The notes beneath the pieces are model-generated. The model made no database searches, had not been told where the DNA came from, and worked only from the letters and a program-made list of their open reading frames with translations. DNA of 64,000 bases, taken from contig CAMNTH010000003.1 in the NCBI GenBank assembly GCA_946557785.1, forward strand, positions 62,001 through 126,000. Reading direction: 5' to 3'. Positions 35,547 to 44,634 of this stretch are shown here, piece by piece. A program made the translations under genes and the position numbers. Every line of letters begins with the position of its first letter. Position 1 is the stretch's first letter. Source of the DNA: an uncultured Blautia sp. Its GTDB lineage: Bacteria; Bacillota; Clostridia; Lachnospirales; Lachnospiraceae.

Positions 35547-38137
35547 AAACTTCCATCCTTTATTCTCGTAATAAATTCCCTGTTTTCCACATCCAGCACA
35601 ATCATATCTCCTGCATGGACGTTTCCGGAAAGAATCTGCCTTGCTGCAAGGGTTTCCACATGTTTCTGTAGATAACGCTTCAACGGACGTGCTCCATATA
35701 CCGGATCGTATCCTTCTTCAATAGCCTGAGCCTTGGCTGCATCGGTAAGTTCCAGGGACAATTCCTGGGTGGAAAGACGTTTGTTCAAATCTTTCACCAG
35801 TAAGTCTACTATCATACCAATGTTGTCTTTTGTCAAGGGCTTAAATAAAATTGTTTCGTCAAGACGGTTTAAAAATTCCGGACGGAAATGTTTTCTCAGG
35901 TCATTCAGCACCATTTCTTCTGCTTCCGGTTTAATTTCGCCTTTTTCATCAATTCCCTCCAAAAGGTAAGGAGAACCTATATTGGAAGTCATGATCAGAA
36001 TCGTATTCTTAAAATCCACAGTACGTCCCTGGGAATCTGTGATCCGTCCGTCATCCAGTACCTGCAGAAGAACATTGAATACATCCGGATGAGCCTTCTC
36101 GATCTCATCAAAAAGGACAACGCTGTATGGTTTCCTTCTCACTGCCTCTGTAAGCTGACCTCCTTCTTCATACCCTACATACCCCGGAGGCGCTCCGATC
36201 AGTCTGGATACAGAATACTTCTCCATATACTCGCTCATATCAATACGAACCATATTCTGTTCATCATCAAACAGATTTTCCGCAAGGGTCTTCGCAAGCT
36301 CCGTCTTACCTACGCCGGTAGGGCCAAGAAACAGGAAGGAGCCAATGGGTTTTGTTGGATCCTTGATTCCGGCCTTGGAGCGGAGAATTGCATCCGTTAC
36401 ACGGCGGACGCCTTCATCCTGGCCGATCACCCGCTTATGGAGCTGCTCCTCAAGCCCAAGAAGCTTGGTTCTCTCCCCTTCCGTAAGCCTGGTTACGGGG
36501 ATTCCTGTCCAACGGGAGATAATTCTGGCGATCTCATCGTCTGTTACAGCTTCATGAACAAGCCTGCGGTCGCTCTCCTTTACGTTCCGCTCTTCAATCT
36601 CCAACTGCTGCTGCAGTCTTGGGAGCTCACCGTACTGAAGTTCTGCTGCCTTTTCAAGATCATAGTTCTGCTGTGCTTTCTGAATCTGTTTATTTACATC
36701 CTCAATCTGTTCCCGAAGCCTGGAAAGCTTCTCTACAGAATGTTTTTCATTATCCCATTGTGCCTTCTTCGTATTAAAGGCATCCCGCAGCTCTGCCAGT
36801 TCCTTCTGGATATCAGCAAGACGCTCCTTACTTAAACTGTCCGTTTCTTTTTTCAGGGCGGACTCTTCAATTTCCAGCTGCATAATCTTCCTGCGCTGCT
36901 CATCCAGTTCGGTAGGCATGGAATCCAATTCAGTCTTGATCAGGGCACATGCCTCATCCACCAGGTCAATGGCTTTGTCCGGAAGGAAGCGGTCGGAAAT
37001 GTAGCGGTGGGACAACGTTGCAGCTGCCACCAGGGCGCTGTCCGTAATTTTCACTCCATGGTAAACCTCATAGCGCTCCTTTAGACCACGAAGGATGGAA
37101 ATGGTATCCTCCACAGTAGGCTCATCCACCATCACAGGCTGGAAACGCCGCTCCAATGCTGCATCCTTTTCAATATACTGTCGGTATTCGTCCAGGGTAG
37201 TGGCGCCGATACAGTGAAGCTCCCCTCTTGCAAGCATAGGCTTGAGCATATTTCCTGCATCCATGGCGCCGTCGGTCTTGCCGGCGCCTACGATCAGGTG
37301 AAGCTCATCAATGAAAAGGATGATTCTTCCTTCGCTCTTTTTCACCTCTTCCAAAACCGCCTTTAGACGTTCCTCAAACTCCCCTCTGTACTTAGCCCCT
37401 GCTACAAGGGCTCCCATGTCCAATGCAAAAATCTTCTTGTCCTTCAGCCCTTCTGGAACATCTCCTCCTGCTACACGCTGTGCCAGCCCTTCAATCGCGG
37501 CAGTTTTTCCTACGCCAGGCTCTCCGATCAAAACCGGATTATTCTTTGTCTTTCTGGAAAGGATACGGATAATGTTACGGATTTCACTGTCCCTGCCGAT
37601 TACCGGATCCAGCTTCTGATTCCTGGCTTTTTCCACCAGTTCCTCACCGTATTTATTCAATGTATCATATGTGGCTTCCGGATTATCGCTGACCACTCTC
37701 TGATTTCCTCTGACTGTGGACAGCGCCTGCAAAAAGCGTTCCCTGGTAATACCAAACTCCTGAAAGATCTTCTTCATCCCCGGACTTGGCTGCTTTAAAA
37801 GTGATAAAAACAAGTGCTCTACAGAAACATATTCATCTCCCATGGCTCTCGCTTCGTCCTCCGCACTTACCAGGGCTTTATTCAGGTATTGCCCGAAACG
37901 CAGCTCTCCGCCGGATACCTTTACCTTTCCATCCAGAGCCTTTTTCACAGTGTTCACAAAATATTCTTTATTAATTTCCATTTTCTCAATTAGCTTGAGA
38001 ATCAGGCTGTCCTCCTGGGTAAGAAGGGTGTACAAAAGATGCTCCTGCTCAATCTCCTGGTTGCCGTATTCATAAGCGGCCTTCTCCAGGTTCTGGACAG
38101 CTTCTATGGATTTCTGCGTAAATTTACTGATATTCAT
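35543..38137 (-). CDS. clpB: ATP-dependent disaggregase ClpB
   Basis: An 864-residue Hsp100 with the N-terminal Clp repeat domain (1-145), AAA1 with Walker A GEPGVGKT, the coiled-coil M domain (about 400-525) that distinguishes ClpB from ClpC, and AAA2 with GPTGVGKT. It lacks an IGF/L ClpP-binding loop that I can see, fitting a disaggregase working with DnaK. GGAGG precedes the ATG. Upstream lie a near-consensus promoter and a CIRCE operator, so HrcA control is expected. Confidence 0.97.
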   Translation of the reverse strand: MNISKFTQKSIEAVQNLEKAAYEYGNQEIEQEHLLYTLLTQEDSLILKLIEKMEINKEYFVNTVKKALDGKVKVSGGELRFGQYLNKALVSAEDEARAMGDEYVSVEHLFLSLLKQPSPGMKKIFQEFGITRERFLQALSTVRGNQRVVSDNPEATYDTLNKYGEELVEKARNQKLDPVIGRDSEIRNIIRILSRKTKNNPVLIGEPGVGKTAAIEGLAQRVAGGDVPEGLKDKKIFALDMGALVAGAKYRGEFEERLKAVLEEVKKSEGRIILFIDELHLIVGAGKTDGAMDAGNMLKPMLARGELHCIGATTLDEYRQYIEKDAALERRFQPVMVDEPTVEDTISILRGLKERYEVYHGVKITDSALVAAATLSHRYISDRFLPDKAIDLVDEACALIKTELDSMPTELDEQRRKIMQLEIEESALKKETDSLSKERLADIQKELAELRDAFNTKKAQWDNEKHSVEKLSRLREQIEDVNKQIQKAQQNYDLEKAAELQYGELPRLQQQLEIEERNVKESDRRLVHEAVTDDEIARIISRWTGIPVTRLTEGERTKLLGLEEQLHKRVIGQDEGVRRVTDAILRSKAGIKDPTKPIGSFLFLGPTGVGKTELAKTLAENLFDDEQNMVRIDMSEYMEKYSVSRLIGAPPGYVGYEEGGQLTEAVRRKPYSVVLFDEIEKAHPDVFNVLLQVLDDGRITDSQGRTVDFKNTILIMTSNIGSPYLLEGIDEKGEIKPEAEEMVLNDLRKHFRPEFLNRLDETILFKPLTKDNIGMIVDLLVKDLNKRLSTQELSLELTDAAKAQAIEEGYDPVYGARPLKRYLQKHVETLAARQILSGNVHAGDMIVLDVENREFITRIKDGSL

Positions 38138-38203
38138 AGGCTTTCCTCCTCTATTATAAAGAAATGCATTATATCAATACGATTGTTTTCTTGTTCTAGT
38201 GGA

Positions 38204-38232
38204 AATATAACACTTTTCTTTTTTATTGTCAA
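38204..38232 (-). promoter_or_regulatory. promoter of clpB
   Basis: Minus strand TTGACA, 17-base spacer, TATATT, about 65 bases before the start codon. Confidence 0.85.
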
Positions 38233-38240
38233 GAGGATTG

Positions 38241-38267
38241 TTAGCACTTTCTTTTGACGAGTGCTAA
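38241..38267. promoter_or_regulatory. CIRCE element (HrcA operator) upstream of clpB
   Basis: Arms TTAGCACTT and GAGTGCTAA with exactly nine bases between; only one position departs from the CIRCE consensus TTAGCACTC-N9-GAGTGCTAA. It sits 8 bases upstream of the -35 box, not between promoter and gene as is usual. Confidence 0.9.
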
Positions 38268-38272
38268 CTTCT

Positions 38273-38437
38273 TTATTTTTTTCCTGGTCTGCCAACTGAT
38301 AAATAGAGTTCTTCTATCCGTTCATTATCCGGCTGAATACCAAGTTCCTGAAGATTAACCGGCATGCCTATGCTGTGATAATATTTTTTCATTGCTTCAA
38401 TTCCCTGTACAGCGGCTGGTTTTTCAGATGCTCCCTA
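38273..38437 (-). pseudogene. C-terminal remnant of an iron-containing alcohol dehydrogenase
   Basis: On the minus strand an open stretch of about 54 codons reads GIEAMKKYYHSIGMPVNLQE, then LGIQPDNERIEEL and a stop. This is the C-terminal pattern of butanol/iron-containing alcohol dehydrogenases (G-I-x-A-x-x-x-F/Y-x-x-I/L-G-x-P). It has no start codon, an in-frame TAG at 38435-38437, and no recognisable homology further upstream, so at least 300 codons are lost. The interval 38138-38606 has no other gene apart from the clpB control region and the promoter of the next gene. Confidence 0.7.
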
Positions 38438-38560
38438 TTTTTCCAAAACCTTTGGGGCCGCTGCTGGAGTTGCACCAATGGAATAAAGGAAAATGAAATA
38501 AATTATTCAAAGAAGCACATATATTTCTGCGTGCCAGGACTAGCCTCCATGCCCGTGGCT

Positions 38561-38569
38561 TGGTATAAT
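38561..38569 (+). promoter_or_regulatory. extended -10 promoter of the AraC gene
   Basis: TGGTATAAT (extended -10) lies 37 bases before the start codon; no convincing -35. Confidence 0.5.
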
Positions 38570-38606
38570 AAAATATCTAAAGCCTTTTATTTTCGGAGGA
38601 GCCAAT

Positions 38607-39500
38607 ATGGAAAACGCATATGTACTTGAATTATCTGACGCAAAGTTTAAAGATCTCTTTCTGTGTTTCTGCGGCTATGCACAGTGTCAGCCTTTTCACA
38701 ACTACGGCCCGGCTGTACGCCCCAATTACATCATCCACTTTATCCTTTCAGGAAAAGGTACCTACCAGATAAATGACCGAAAATATCGTCTTCAGGAAGG
38801 GCAGGGCTTCCTCATTGAGCCGGAAACTGTTACCTACTATCAGGCAGACAGTACAGATCCGTGGACATATTTCTGGGTTGCTTTTGGAGGTACCAAAGCA
38901 TCAGAATATGTGAGCGACCTGGGGCTTAGCAGCAATCAGCCTACCTTTCACTGCGCTTACGGAAAAGAGCTGAAGCGTATTGTACTGCAAATGCTGAAAA
39001 GCATCAGTCAGGATACCAGCTCCCAATATCATCTCCAGAGCCTCCTGTACGAGTTTTTCTCTGTACTTACCCGGGATGCCGTGGTTTACGCTGACAAAGA
39101 AAACTCCGGCGACAGCTTTTACATGAACCGGGCTCTTTCTTACATACGCAGCCATTATGCGGAAGGAATCCGGGTCACCGATATTGCCGGATATATGTGC
39201 ATAAACCGCAGTTATCTCTACAAGCTGTTTGAACGAAGCCTTGGAGTGTCCCCCCAGGAGTTTCTCACCAGGTTCCGCATTTCCCGGGCAAAGGAACTGC
39301 TCTCCATATCAGATCAGGCAATTGAACATGTAGCCCTTTCCTGCGGCTATAAAGATACCCTTGTTTTTTCCAAAGTCTTCAAAAAACAGACGGGTGAAAC
39401 TCCTACTGTATATCGAAAAAATCATAAAAGAGAAATATCCCGGCGTCTCCTGGACAGTCAGGAGAGTCTTAACGAGCTTATACGTCAGGAAACATTTTGA
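38607..39500 (+). CDS. AraC family regulator, probably of alpha-galactoside use
   Basis: A 297-residue regulator: a cupin sensor domain (GKGTYQINDRKYRLQEGQGFLI, truncated here to the core pattern) and a C-terminal double helix-turn-helix (VTDIAGYMCINRSYLYKLFER and IEHVALSCGYKDTLVFSKVFKK). GGAGG precedes the ATG. The gene for a GH36 alpha-galactosidase starts 85 bases downstream on the same strand, the arrangement of RafR/MsmR-type activators. Inducer is presumably an alpha-galactoside such as melibiose or raffinose. Confidence 0.9.
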   Translation: MENAYVLELSDAKFKDLFLCFCGYAQCQPFHNYGPAVRPNYIIHFILSGKGTYQINDRKYRLQEGQGFLIEPETVTYYQADSTDPWTYFWVAFGGTKASEYVSDLGLSSNQPTFHCAYGKELKRIVLQMLKSISQDTSSQYHLQSLLYEFFSVLTRDAVVYADKENSGDSFYMNRALSYIRSHYAEGIRVTDIAGYMCINRSYLYKLFERSLGVSPQEFLTRFRISRAKELLSISDQAIEHVALSCGYKDTLVFSKVFKKQTGETPTVYRKNHKREISRRLLDSQESLNELIRQETF

Positions 39501-39546
39501 CTGTTTTATGAAACAATTGCTTCTCCTGTATTCTCCCAAATCTGTG

Positions 39547-39552
39547 TATAAT
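39547..39552 (+). promoter_or_regulatory. candidate -10 of the alpha-galactosidase promoter
   Basis: TATAAT about 34 bases before the start codon without a -35, as expected for an AraC-activated promoter. Confidence 0.4.
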
Positions 39553-39585
39553 GTGCTTATATTGGATAAAAAGCGAGGAAGCAAA

Positions 39586-41826
39586 ATGAGTATTATTTAT
39601 CATGAGAAAAGCAAAACTTTTCACCTTTATAATGATTCCATGAGTTATATCATGACTGTCCTTAAAAATGGACATATGGGACAGTTGTATTGCGGAAAGC
39701 GTATTCATGACCGGGAAGATTTTTCTTACCTTCTGGAAATGTGTGTACGCCCTATGGGTTCCTATGTTTATGACGCAGACCGTCTTTTTTCCCTGGATTA
39801 TCTGAAACAGGAATATCCTGTTTACGGTTCCACGGATTACCATGAGCCTGCCGTGGAGGTACTGCAGGGCAATGGCAGCCGGATTTCTGATTTTTGCTAT
39901 CGTTCCTTTTCTATTTCCGATGGAAAGCCAACGCTTGCAGGACTTCCGGCTACATATACGGAAGAAGATTCCGAGGCTCAGACTCTTACCATCACATTAG
40001 AAGACGAAGTAACCGGACTCTTGCTTCACCTGATGTATACTATTTTTACACATAGCAGTGCTATAGCACGCAGCGTATGCATCTCCAATGGCGGAAAGGA
40101 AACGGTGCATCTTACAAGGGTTATGAGCCTTAGCCTTGACCTTCCTGATGACAAATACGAATGGATCCAATTCTCCGGCGCCTGGGCAAGGGAGCGCCAT
40201 GTAAAAACAAGGCGTCTTGAAGAGGGAACCGTATCCATCGGCAGCATGCGCGGCCACTCTTCCCATGAACACAATCCTTTCCTGGTATTAAAACGTCCTA
40301 CTGCCGACGAACACCAAGGAGAAGCTCTAGGCCTTTCTTTTATATACAGCGGTAATTTCCTTATGCAGGCAGAAGTAGATTGTCATCACATGACAAGGGT
40401 TTTGGCAGGCATACATCCTGACTGCTTTGACTGGAAGCTGGAACCAGGTGAAAGCTTCCAAACTCCTGAGGCAGTTCTTGTTTATTCCTCTAATGGTATG
40501 AACGCAATGAGCCAGACCTTCCATCACCTTTACCGGAAAAGATTGGCTCACGGATACTGGAGAGATCGTGTCCGCCCAATCCTCATTAACAACTGGGAAG
40601 CCACTTACTTTGATTTTACAGAAGAGCGTCTTGTATCCATTGCAGAAAAAGCCAAGGAATGCGGCGTAGAGCTTTTTGTTTTGGATGACGGCTGGTTCGG
40701 CCAGCGCTGCAGCGACCGTGCAGGCCTTGGTGATTGGATAGCCAATCCGGATCGCCTCTCCGGCGGCATTACAGGCCTTGCGGATCGAATTGAAGCTCTT
40801 GGCATGAAATTCGGCTTATGGTTTGAGCCTGAAATGGTAAATAAAAACTCTGACCTTTACCGGGCTCACCCGGACTGGATCTTAAGTACGCCAAACCGCA
40901 GTGAATCCCATGGAAGATATCAGTATGTCCTGGACTTCTCCAGACCTGAGGTAGTAGACTGCATTTATCAAATGATGGCAAAGATCCTTCGTGAAGCAAA
41001 GGTTTCCTATGTTAAATGGGATATGAACCGCAGTATTACGGAATGTTACTCCTCTGCCCTTCCTGCGGATCGGCAGGGTGAAGTCTTTCATCGGTATATT
41101 CTTGGCGTTTACAGCCTGTATGAACGGCTTACCAGTGAATTTCCCCATGTGCTGTTTGAATCCTGCGCAAGCGGTGGCGGCCGGTTTGACCCTGGTATGC
41201 TGTACTATGCGCCTCAGTGCTGGACAAGCGATGATTCTGATGCAGTAGAGCGGTTAAAGATCCAGTACGGAACTTCCTTCTGCTATCCCATCAGTTCCAT
41301 GGGAACCCATGTTTCCGTAGCACCAAACCATCAGGTTTTCCGAAACACGCCGCTCCATACAAGAGCTAATGTGGCTTATTTCGGAACCTTTGGCTATGAG
41401 CTTGATTTAAACAAACTCTCCGAAGAGGAAATCCTTCAGGTAAAAGAGCAGATCGCATTTATGAAAAAGTATCGGGAGGTTCTTCAGTACGGTACATTCT
41501 ACCGCCTGGTCAGCCCCTTTGAAGGAAATGAAACCATATGGATGGCAGTTAGTGAGGACCGCCGCACAGCCATCGTGGGCTGGTACAGAGTGATGAATGT
41601 GGTTAATGCATACTATGAAAGAGTACGTCTGGAGGGGCTTGATCCACAGCTTTGTTACCGCAATTCCTTAAGCGGAACACTCCACTACGGAGATGAGCTG
41701 ATGAACTTAGGATTGATCACTACAGATGTTACAGCAGGAGAGGTTCTAGGCGGGATGAAACCATGTACGGATTATGACTCCAGGATTTATGTACTGGAAG
41801 CAGCCGATGGACAGGCAGGCCTGTAA
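39586..41826 (+). CDS. GH36 alpha-galactosidase
   Basis: A 746-residue family-36 enzyme hydrolysing terminal alpha-1,6-galactose from melibiose, raffinose and relatives. The nucleophile is Asp479 in KWDMNR, and the acid/base Asp549 lies in WTSDDSD. The spacing of 70 residues equals that of characterised Geobacillus GH36 enzymes. The CASGGGRFDPG substrate loop is present. No signal peptide, so cytoplasmic. I chose the ATG at 39586, preceded by GAGGAAG; an extended frame back to 39361 runs through the AraC gene and is rejected. Confidence 0.95.
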   Translation: MSIIYHEKSKTFHLYNDSMSYIMTVLKNGHMGQLYCGKRIHDREDFSYLLEMCVRPMGSYVYDADRLFSLDYLKQEYPVYGSTDYHEPAVEVLQGNGSRISDFCYRSFSISDGKPTLAGLPATYTEEDSEAQTLTITLEDEVTGLLLHLMYTIFTHSSAIARSVCISNGGKETVHLTRVMSLSLDLPDDKYEWIQFSGAWARERHVKTRRLEEGTVSIGSMRGHSSHEHNPFLVLKRPTADEHQGEALGLSFIYSGNFLMQAEVDCHHMTRVLAGIHPDCFDWKLEPGESFQTPEAVLVYSSNGMNAMSQTFHHLYRKRLAHGYWRDRVRPILINNWEATYFDFTEERLVSIAEKAKECGVELFVLDDGWFGQRCSDRAGLGDWIANPDRLSGGITGLADRIEALGMKFGLWFEPEMVNKNSDLYRAHPDWILSTPNRSESHGRYQYVLDFSRPEVVDCIYQMMAKILREAKVSYVKWDMNRSITECYSSALPADRQGEVFHRYILGVYSLYERLTSEFPHVLFESCASGGGRFDPGMLYYAPQCWTSDDSDAVERLKIQYGTSFCYPISSMGTHVSVAPNHQVFRNTPLHTRANVAYFGTFGYELDLNKLSEEEILQVKEQIAFMKKYREVLQYGTFYRLVSPFEGNETIWMAVSEDRRTAIVGWYRVMNVVNAYYERVRLEGLDPQLCYRNSLSGTLHYGDELMNLGLITTDVTAGEVLGGMKPCTDYDSRIYVLEAADGQAGL

Positions 41827-41870
41827 TCATTCTGCCTGGATGAGCACCCGCAAAAGGAGAACTATACGAA

Positions 41871-42527
41871 ATGAAACAGACAAAAATAGAACCCAAAAGA
41901 TTTTTTTTAATGCTCTTTGGTATCCTGTTTATCGGCATGTGCGTAGCCTCTTACCGAATGAGCAGTTTCGGCGTAGATGCCTTTACCTGTATGAACCTTG
42001 GTATCAGCGGATTTCTTCACATGACTTTCGGTAACTGGCAGCTGCTCATTAATGCAGTTATTCTGGTAGTGGTATTCTTTACCGTGCGGCAGTTCATTGG
42101 CCTTGGCACCATTGTGAATATGGTATGCGTAGGGTATATTGCAGATTTTCTCTGCTGGCTTTTTCTCACAAAACTGCAGATTACTGTTACACTGCCTCTT
42201 CGGATTTTCTTTTTGACACTTGGTACGCTGTTTGCCTCATTAGGATGTGCCCTGTACATGATCGCGGATCTTGGCCTCTCACCCTACGACAGTGTAGCCT
42301 TTATCATTAGAAAATATACCAAAAACCGAATTTCCTTCCGCATAGCCAGAGTGGTCTCCGATATATGCGTTATGCTGGTGGGCATCGCATTCTGCCTTAT
42401 GGCGCATAATAATCTTTTGGAAATCATCGGCCTTGGTACTATTATTAATGCAGTCTTAAATGGACCTTTGATTCAGTTTTTCAGAGGGATGATTGAAAAG
42501 AAATGGTCGTTTTCATGGTTGAAATAA
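41871..42527 (+). CDS. YczE/YitT-like integral membrane protein
   Basis: A 218-residue protein with five or six membrane segments, the conserved SSFGVDAFTCMNLGIS segment after the first helix and the repeated DLGLSPYDS motif in the second half. This duplicated D-x-F/Y-x-C/S pattern marks the YczE/YitT-like family. The family function is poorly defined; transport or transport-accessory roles have been suggested. It follows the alpha-galactosidase gene by 44 bases and is probably co-transcribed. Confidence 0.82.
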   Translation: MKQTKIEPKRFFLMLFGILFIGMCVASYRMSSFGVDAFTCMNLGISGFLHMTFGNWQLLINAVILVVVFFTVRQFIGLGTIVNMVCVGYIADFLCWLFLTKLQITVTLPLRIFFLTLGTLFASLGCALYMIADLGLSPYDSVAFIIRKYTKNRISFRIARVVSDICVMLVGIAFCLMAHNNLLEIIGLGTIINAVLNGPLIQFFRGMIEKKWSFSWLK

Positions 42528-42557
42528 CCACGCTTTTCATTTCCCCCATATTTATAC

Positions 42558-44531
42558 TTACATCAAAAACCTAAGTGCCGGATCTAAGAGCCCGATTATA
42601 AATCTCTGGGCTTTTCCGGCAAATGTGGATTCATTCCCATACAGCTCTTCTCTTTGATTTTCAAAAAGCTCTGCTTCCTGGGCATCCTCCTGATACTTCA
42701 GAAAGCTCTTATTAAGCTGTCCGGCAACATCCTTACTGTTGATCACCAGCATCAGCTCCGTATCCTGGTAAACGCTTTTCATGTCCATATTAAAGGAGCC
42801 TACAATGGCAAGGTCATCATCAATAACCATACTTTTTCCGTGGTAGGAAATACCGCCATTGTACTCCAGGACATGAAGCCCCGTATCCAGTATTTTCTGT
42901 TTGTTCAATACAAAGTCAACAGCTCCGAAGGGATTTCCGTTGTTCTTTGCAGAATTTGTCATAAGGGTCACATCAATTCCTCCGTCCGTGATCTCCCGGA
43001 AGGTACGGTACATCATCTCATTGCACATAATATAGGGCGTATGTATCACCGCACTTTTCTTTGCATCTTTCATTAATGTGCCAAGGGAATAGAACACACG
43101 GGGTTCTTTTGAATAAAGGCAGGTTGGATTGGAAAGCAATGTAATTTTGTTAACAGGCAAAGTCCCGCTCTCGTAATCCGTCTCTATAAACCAGTCTCCA
43201 TGCTCTTCTTTCATCTTCTGATAGATTTCATGAAGCTCTTCTTCTGCTGTTTTCACACTGGTGGTTTTCGCAATCCACTCTGCAGGCTTCCAGGCACGGC
43301 AAAGCTCCCATATATTTTCAAAATAATCAAGCACCTGGTACACAGAGCTTTCTGCTCCTCCTTCATTGTATACAAGCACATCCCTGTCGTAGTTTTTGTG
43401 GCTCTTCTGATCCCCAAGAAAATAGTTGAAGGTATTGCGGCCGCCAAGGATATATGCGGTTTCATCTGCAAGCAGATACTTGTCATGCATCCTGCTCATG
43501 GCCTTCCAGGGGGTAAGAAGATTGACCGGATTGTAAACACTGATCTCTATATTTTCCTGCTGCACAAGAGCATAAAAATAGGGATCCCCATCCATATGCA
43601 AAAAAAAGTTAAATCCATCCAGCAATATCTGCACCTGTACCCCCTGCTCTGCTGCCGCAAGAAGCGCTGCCATCACCTGTTTTCCTGCTGTATCCGAACG
43701 GAAATCAAAAGTAGATAAAATAATCCTTTTCTTGGCGCTTTCAATCAGGCGGATCCGCGCTTTAAGGGCGTCACCGTTTTCTTCTATCACAGCAGCCCTG
43801 TCGCAGGATACCCTATCCGAATAGAAACTGCTGCTGTCAAAGGATTCTTTATAGTTTTCGCTGATTTCCGGCTGCTTTATATAGGGAATCACTGCCCCAA
43901 GAATCAAATAAGCAGCGATCAGCAGGACAATCCCCACCCATAAAAGCTTTCTATTGGATTTCTTCCCTTCTCTTAATACGGAAATATGGAATTTCACATA
44001 GCGTACCAGGGAAAAGATCATAAACGCCATCATCAAAAGAATGATAACGCTGACGGTTTTATAAGGAAGGTCAGGAAACAAAAGAAGAATCAGGATTCCC
44101 ACATCCATCACGGCAGTGCAGATTTTTCCATACCACTGAGCGCCGTTCCTTACATTTTTCTTTTTCAGAAGATATAACCCCATGATTCCCATGTATCCCT
44201 CTTTTATGAGAAACAAAATAAAAAAATTTCCCATAAGAGGATAATGTGTGGCAACTGCAACTGCAAGGGCGCCCTGGGTAAGCTTGTCCGCTACGGGATC
44301 CAAAATCTTTCCGAAATCCGTTACCATATGAAATTTCCTGGCAATTTTTCCGTCAAAAAAATCAGTCAGCAGGGAGATGATCAATATGGTAAATGCGATC
44401 GTATATTCCTCCCTTGTTTCCGCCCTGTAATATACCAGCAGAAAAACCGGAAGCATCACTATGCGGAAGTATCCCATCAAATTAGGAATACTGAAATATT
44501 CTCTTTTTACTCTTTCAGCTTCTTTAAACAT
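42558..44531 (-). CDS. CDP-alcohol phosphatidyltransferase fused to a phospholipase D-type cardiolipin synthase
   Basis: A 657-residue two-enzyme fusion. Residues 1-200 form a CDP-alcohol phosphatidyltransferase with the full motif DFFDGKIAR (57-65), Gly74, Asp78 and Asp82, embedded in about six membrane segments, as in PgsA. Residues 235-640 form a PLD domain with two intact HKD motifs, HDKYLLAD (His349) and HGKSMVID (His564), as in cardiolipin synthase. It should act at the cytoplasmic membrane on CDP-diacylglycerol and phosphatidylglycerol. Each half is complete, so both activities are plausible. It has its own near-consensus promoter. Confidence 0.88.
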   Translation of the reverse strand: MFKEAERVKREYFSIPNLMGYFRIVMLPVFLLVYYRAETREEYTIAFTILIISLLTDFFDGKIARKFHMVTDFGKILDPVADKLTQGALAVAVATHYPLMGNFFILFLIKEGYMGIMGLYLLKKKNVRNGAQWYGKICTAVMDVGILILLLFPDLPYKTVSVIILLMMAFMIFSLVRYVKFHISVLREGKKSNRKLLWVGIVLLIAAYLILGAVIPYIKQPEISENYKESFDSSSFYSDRVSCDRAAVIEENGDALKARIRLIESAKKRIILSTFDFRSDTAGKQVMAALLAAAEQGVQVQILLDGFNFFLHMDGDPYFYALVQQENIEISVYNPVNLLTPWKAMSRMHDKYLLADETAYILGGRNTFNYFLGDQKSHKNYDRDVLVYNEGGAESSVYQVLDYFENIWELCRAWKPAEWIAKTTSVKTAEEELHEIYQKMKEEHGDWFIETDYESGTLPVNKITLLSNPTCLYSKEPRVFYSLGTLMKDAKKSAVIHTPYIMCNEMMYRTFREITDGGIDVTLMTNSAKNNGNPFGAVDFVLNKQKILDTGLHVLEYNGGISYHGKSMVIDDDLAIVGSFNMDMKSVYQDTELMLVINSKDVAGQLNKSFLKYQEDAQEAELFENQREELYGNESTFAGKAQRFIIGLLDPALRFLM

Positions 44532-44554
44532 AATCTTCCTTCTTTCTACATTTC

Positions 44555-44583
44555 ATTATATTGTCGCATTTTATGTATGTCAA
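44555..44583 (-). promoter_or_regulatory. promoter of the phosphatidyltransferase-PLD gene
   Basis: Minus strand TTGACA, 17-base spacer, TATAAT, about 25 bases before the start codon: a full consensus match. Confidence 0.85.
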
Positions 44584-44634
44584 TCCGCTTATTTACAAAT
44601 ACTAAGGAAATAAAATAATCTAAGGAGATTGGAT

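Noticed and set aside
39361-39585. N-terminal extension of the alpha-galactosidase frame
   Set aside because: Runs through the end of the AraC gene in another frame; the internal ATG at 39586 has a ribosome site and gives the normal GH36 length.
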